Assembly (NCBI RefSeq): GCF_934754915.1
Contig: NZ_CAKVKB010000152.1
Span: 1-7,173, forward strand
Source: an uncultured Clostridium sp.
GTDB lineage: Bacteria > Bacillota > Clostridia > Clostridiales > Clostridiaceae
Length of the DNA stretch: 7,173 nt
Direction of reading: 5' to 3'
Below are positions 5,744 to 7,173 of the stretch, one piece after another. Each line of letters starts with the position of its first letter. Within the stretch, counting starts at the first letter, position 1. The translations under genes were made by a program, and so were the position numbers. The notes below the pieces were generated by a model that made no database searches, was not told the origin of the DNA, and worked only from the letters and a program-made list of their open reading frames with translations.

Positions 5744-6043
5744 ATGAAAAAGAAATTAATCATAAAAAAGCTGATAATTTTTGCTTTTGTAATTTTCTTT
5801 ATAGGTAGTTATATAAATCAATTAGTAACTACGAGGAGAATAGAAAATGAAATAGCAGTTAAACAGGCTCAGTTAGAAGAAGTTCAAGAAAAGAATGAAA
5901 GACTACAGGAAGAGGTAGAAAAAATTAATTCTGGTTCAGCTGACTATTTAGAAAGACTTGCAAGAGAAAGACTTGGAATGATTAAACCAGGTGAAAAGGT
6001 TGTTAATAGCAGCAATAATGAAAAAGAATCTAATCCAAATTAA
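5744..6043 (+). CDS. divIC: Septum formation initiator protein DivIC/FtsB family
   Basis: This 99-residue bitopic membrane protein has the DivIC/FtsB architecture. It has a short basic cytoplasmic N-terminus (MKKKLIIKK), one transmembrane helix (about residues 10-27), an extracytoplasmic coiled coil (about 32-62, rich in E, Q and L heptads), and the conserved YLERLARERLGMIKPGE (68-84). With FtsL and DivIB it forms the divisome subcomplex that activates septal peptidoglycan synthesis. AGAGGT at 5731-5736 precedes the ATG at 5744; an ATG at 5740 is in another frame. The position after yabQ and before the S1-domain gene matches Bacillus divIC. The protein is slightly shorter than Bacillus DivIC (125 aa), mostly at the N-terminus. 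A sigma-A promoter candidate lies in the 75-bp gap upstream. Confidence 0.93.
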   Translation: MKKKLIIKKLIIFAFVIFFIGSYINQLVTTRRIENEIAVKQAQLEEVQEKNERLQEEVEKINSGSADYLERLARERLGMIKPGEKVVNSSNNEKESNPN

Positions 6044-6110
6044 CATTTATTTTATAGAGGAACTTATAGTGCATAGAACAAAATAAATACTACTCTGGTA
6101 TTAAAAATTA

Positions 6111-6136
6111 AAGAACAACTATAATGGTTAGTTCTT
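6111..6136 (+). promoter_or_regulatory. Imperfect hairpin with TATAAT in its loop, before yabR
   Basis: AAGAACAAC (6111-6119) pairs with GTT-A-GTTCTT (6127-6136) with one bulged A. The loop holds TATAAT (6120-6125). No good -35 sits 16-18 bases upstream, so a promoter is doubtful, and the T-rich stretch starts only about 12 bases after the stem, so termination is also doubtful. It may be a weak attenuator or processing site between divIC and yabR. The remainder of this 136-bp gap shows nothing else. Confidence 0.25.
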
Positions 6137-6179
6137 AATAATAAATATATTTTTAAATTTAAGGAGGAATCTTTTAAAC

Positions 6180-6584
6180 ATGACCTTAATGGCAGGAAAC
6201 ATAGTAGAAGGCACAGTGGTAAATATCACAAATTTTGGAGCTTTTATAGAAGTTGAAGGGAAAACTGGATTAGTTCATATCTCAGAAGTGGCGGATTCTT
6301 ATGTAAAAGACATTAGAGAACATCTTAAAGAACAAGATAAAGTTAAAGTAAAGGTTATTTCAATTGATGATAATGGGAAAATAAGCCTTTCAATAAAACA
6401 GGCTAATGTTCAAAGAAAATCAGTTAAGCCAGCCGAAATTGACTGGAATGCATCTGAAAAGAAAAAAGCAAGTGGAAATTTTGAAGATATAATGTCAAAG
6501 TTTTTAAAAGATAGTGAAGAAAGAATGCAGGATGTTAAAAAGCATCAAGAATTCAAGAGCAAAGGTGGCAGAAAAGGTTGCTAA
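6180..6584 (+). CDS. yabR: S1-domain RNA-binding protein YabR
   Basis: This 134-residue protein, near the 128 residues of Bacillus YabR, is a single S1-type OB-fold RNA-binding protein, probably ribosome- or RNA-associated in the cytoplasm. The S1 domain covers residues 4-75: GNIVEGTVVNITNFGAFIEV with the FGAF core at 19-22, KTGLVHISEVAD (28-39), and VKVKVISIDDNGKISLSIK (55-73). The tail (76-134) is charged, with FEDIMSKFLKDSEERMQDVK (101-120) probably helical and a basic end, KSKGGRKGC. AAGGAGGA at 6161-6168 lies 11 bases before the ATG at 6180; the in-frame ATG at 6189 would be too distant. Transcription is probably from the divIC promoter, as no clear promoter lies in the gap. A long hairpin follows. 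The specific RNA target is unknown. Confidence 0.93.
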   Translation: MTLMAGNIVEGTVVNITNFGAFIEVEGKTGLVHISEVADSYVKDIREHLKEQDKVKVKVISIDDNGKISLSIKQANVQRKSVKPAEIDWNASEKKKASGNFEDIMSKFLKDSEERMQDVKKHQEFKSKGGRKGC

Positions 6585-6630
6585 TCTTTTCTAAACATCT
6601 ATTATAGATAAACAATTAATGTAATTATAG

Positions 6631-6676
6631 ATGTAGAATGGATTATTTATAAATTCATAAATAATCCATTCTACAT
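6631..6676 (+). terminator. Long perfect hairpin, probable terminator of yabR
   Basis: Bases 6631-6650 and 6657-6676 are exact reverse complements (20 bp) around the loop AAATTC. The stem follows the yabR stop by 46 bases and precedes the tRNA promoter. The downstream tract (TATTTAATTATAAA) is only moderately T-rich, so it is an unusual terminator and could also stabilise the mRNA end or be cut by RNase III. The upstream side offers no T-run for minus-strand termination. Confidence 0.7.
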
Positions 6677-6744
6677 TATTTAATTATAAAAAACTTAGAT
6701 ATAAAGCAGTATTTAATAATATAGAAAAAAAATAAAAATTTTTG

Positions 6745-6773
6745 TTGACAGCATATACAATATGCATTATAAT
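6745..6773 (+). promoter_or_regulatory. Perfect-consensus sigma-A promoter of the tRNA operon
   Basis: TTGACA (6745-6750) and TATAAT (6768-6773) are both exact, with the ideal 17-bp spacer. An A/T-rich stretch directly upstream (6724-6743) could serve as an UP element. This strength is typical of stable RNA promoters. Transcription would start near 6780, giving a leader of about 37 bases before the first tRNA, with a possible small TGTTG/CAACA hairpin (6783-6803). The spacer contains a perfect 6-bp dyad, described in the next entry. Confidence 0.92.
6751..6765. repeat. Inverted repeat inside the tRNA promoter spacer
   Basis: GCATAT (6751-6756) and ATATGC (6760-6765) are exact reverse complements around ACA. 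The 15-bp dyad begins directly after the -35 hexamer and ends two bases before the -10. A repressor or activator binding here would sit between the sigma contacts. It may also be chance in AT-rich DNA, or tune promoter bending. Confidence 0.5.
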
Positions 6774-6816
6774 TAGTTTTGTTGTTGGCAGTCGTGATCA
6801 ACACTTTAAATGATAT

Positions 6817-6905
6817 GCCGAAGTGGCGGAACTGGCAGACGCACAGGACTTAAAATCCTGCGGTGGTTAAACACCGTACCGGTTCGATTCCGGTCTTCGG
6901 CACCA
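6817..6905 (+). tRNA. tRNA-Leu(UAA)
   Basis: This 89-nt class II tRNA has a 7-bp acceptor stem, GCCGAAG (6817-6823) with CTTCGGC (6895-6901), discriminator A and encoded CCA (6903-6905). The anticodon stem CAGGA/TCCTG encloses loop CTTAAAA with anticodon TAA (6851-6853), reading UUA and UUG. The long variable arm (about 6861-6876: CGGTG, loop GTTAAA, CACCG) and T arm CCGG-TTCGATT-CCGG are intact. UUA is a major leucine codon in such AT-rich genomes. Confidence 0.97.
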
Positions 6906-6929
6906 AGTATATATGTAAAAATGGTTTAT

Positions 6930-7005
<76 letters not shown>

Positions 7006-7013
7006 ATTAATAT

Positions 7014-7090
7014 GGCGGAATAGCTCAGCTGGCTAGAGCACTCGGTTCATACCCGAGGTGTCGTAGGTTCAAGTCCTATTTCCGCTACCA
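7014..7090 (+). tRNA. Elongator tRNA-Met(CAU)
   Basis: This 77-nt tRNA has anticodon CAT (7048-7050) in loop TTCATAC and anticodon stem CTCGG/CCGAG. The acceptor stem GGCGGAA pairs with TTCCGCT, with a G1-U72 wobble, then A73 and encoded CCA (7088-7090). The first pair is not the initiator C-A mismatch. The acceptor has G4-C69 and G5-C68 rather than the C4-G69 and C5-G68 pairs used by TilS, so elongator Met is preferred over tRNA-Ile2 with a lysidine anticodon. The sequence resembles Bacillus elongator Met tRNA. Confidence 0.92.
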
Positions 7091-7097
7091 ATATTGT

Positions 7098-7173
7098 GCC
7101 GAAGTGGCGGAACTGGCAGACGCACAGGACTTAAAATCCTGCGGTGGTTAAACACCGTACCGGTTCGATTCCG
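7098..7173 (+). tRNA. Second tRNA-Leu(UAA), truncated by the window edge
   Basis: All 76 visible bases are identical to the first Leu tRNA (6817-6892), including anticodon TAA. The window stops in the 3' side of the T arm, so the acceptor 3' strand and CCA lie outside. It follows the elongator Met gene by 7 bases and belongs to the same transcript. The array probably continues beyond the window. Confidence 0.95.

Noticed and set aside
7014..7090. Reading the third tRNA as tRNA-Ile2 with a lysidine-modified CAU anticodon
   Set aside because: Its acceptor pairs G4-C69 and G5-C68 are the reverse of the TilS recognition pairs, and the anticodon loop TTCATAC matches elongator Met.

Overview
The window is strongly AT-rich and carries low-GC Gram-positive signals: AAGGAGG-type ribosome binding sites, sigma-A promoters close to consensus, and sporulation genes. 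Gene order matches the spoVT-yabM-yabN(mazG)-hup-rqcP-yabP-yabQ-divIC-yabR block of spore-forming Firmicutes. Protein sequences and codon use suggest Clostridium sensu stricto or a close relative; the species cannot be fixed from this window. All protein genes and tRNAs lie on the + strand. No mobile element, CRISPR array or obvious horizontally acquired gene is visible.

Layout. Bases 1-262 hold an apparent terminator of an upstream gene (55-76) and the spoVT leader, which contains a perfect 17-bp direct repeat with a 21-bp period. Next come spoVT (263-814) and a 122-bp gap whose last 53 bases fold into a hairpin burying the Shine-Dalgarno of the next gene, a SpoVB/MurJ-type lipid flippase (937-2484). 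A methylase-MazG fusion gene (2492-3958) follows 7 bp later. A new promoter (near 4061-4089) leads into hup (4166-4441), which ends in a 25-bp palindrome plus a terminator. rqcP (4502-4762) ends in a second terminator. yabP and yabQ (4972-5668) form a sporulation pair. divIC (5744-6043) has a good sigma-A promoter of its own, and the S1-domain gene yabR (6180-6584) is closed by a 20-bp perfect hairpin. A perfect-consensus promoter (6745-6773) then drives a tRNA array: Leu(UAA), initiator Met, elongator Met, and a second identical Leu(UAA) cut by the window edge.

How the genes fit together. The block mixes sporulation functions (SpoVT regulator, YabP, YabQ, perhaps the flippase) with growth housekeeping (HU, RqcP ribosome rescue, DivIC division, S1 protein, tRNAs). 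Transcription signals split it into units: spoVT; flippase-mazG; hup, with partial read-through to rqcP; yabPQ; divIC-yabR; and the tRNAs. I found no clearly new gene family. The most interesting content is regulatory: the RBS-occluding hairpin before the flippase gene, the tandem repeat before spoVT, the palindrome on the hup stop codon, the dyad inside the tRNA promoter spacer, and a G7 tract inside the flippase gene that could slip.
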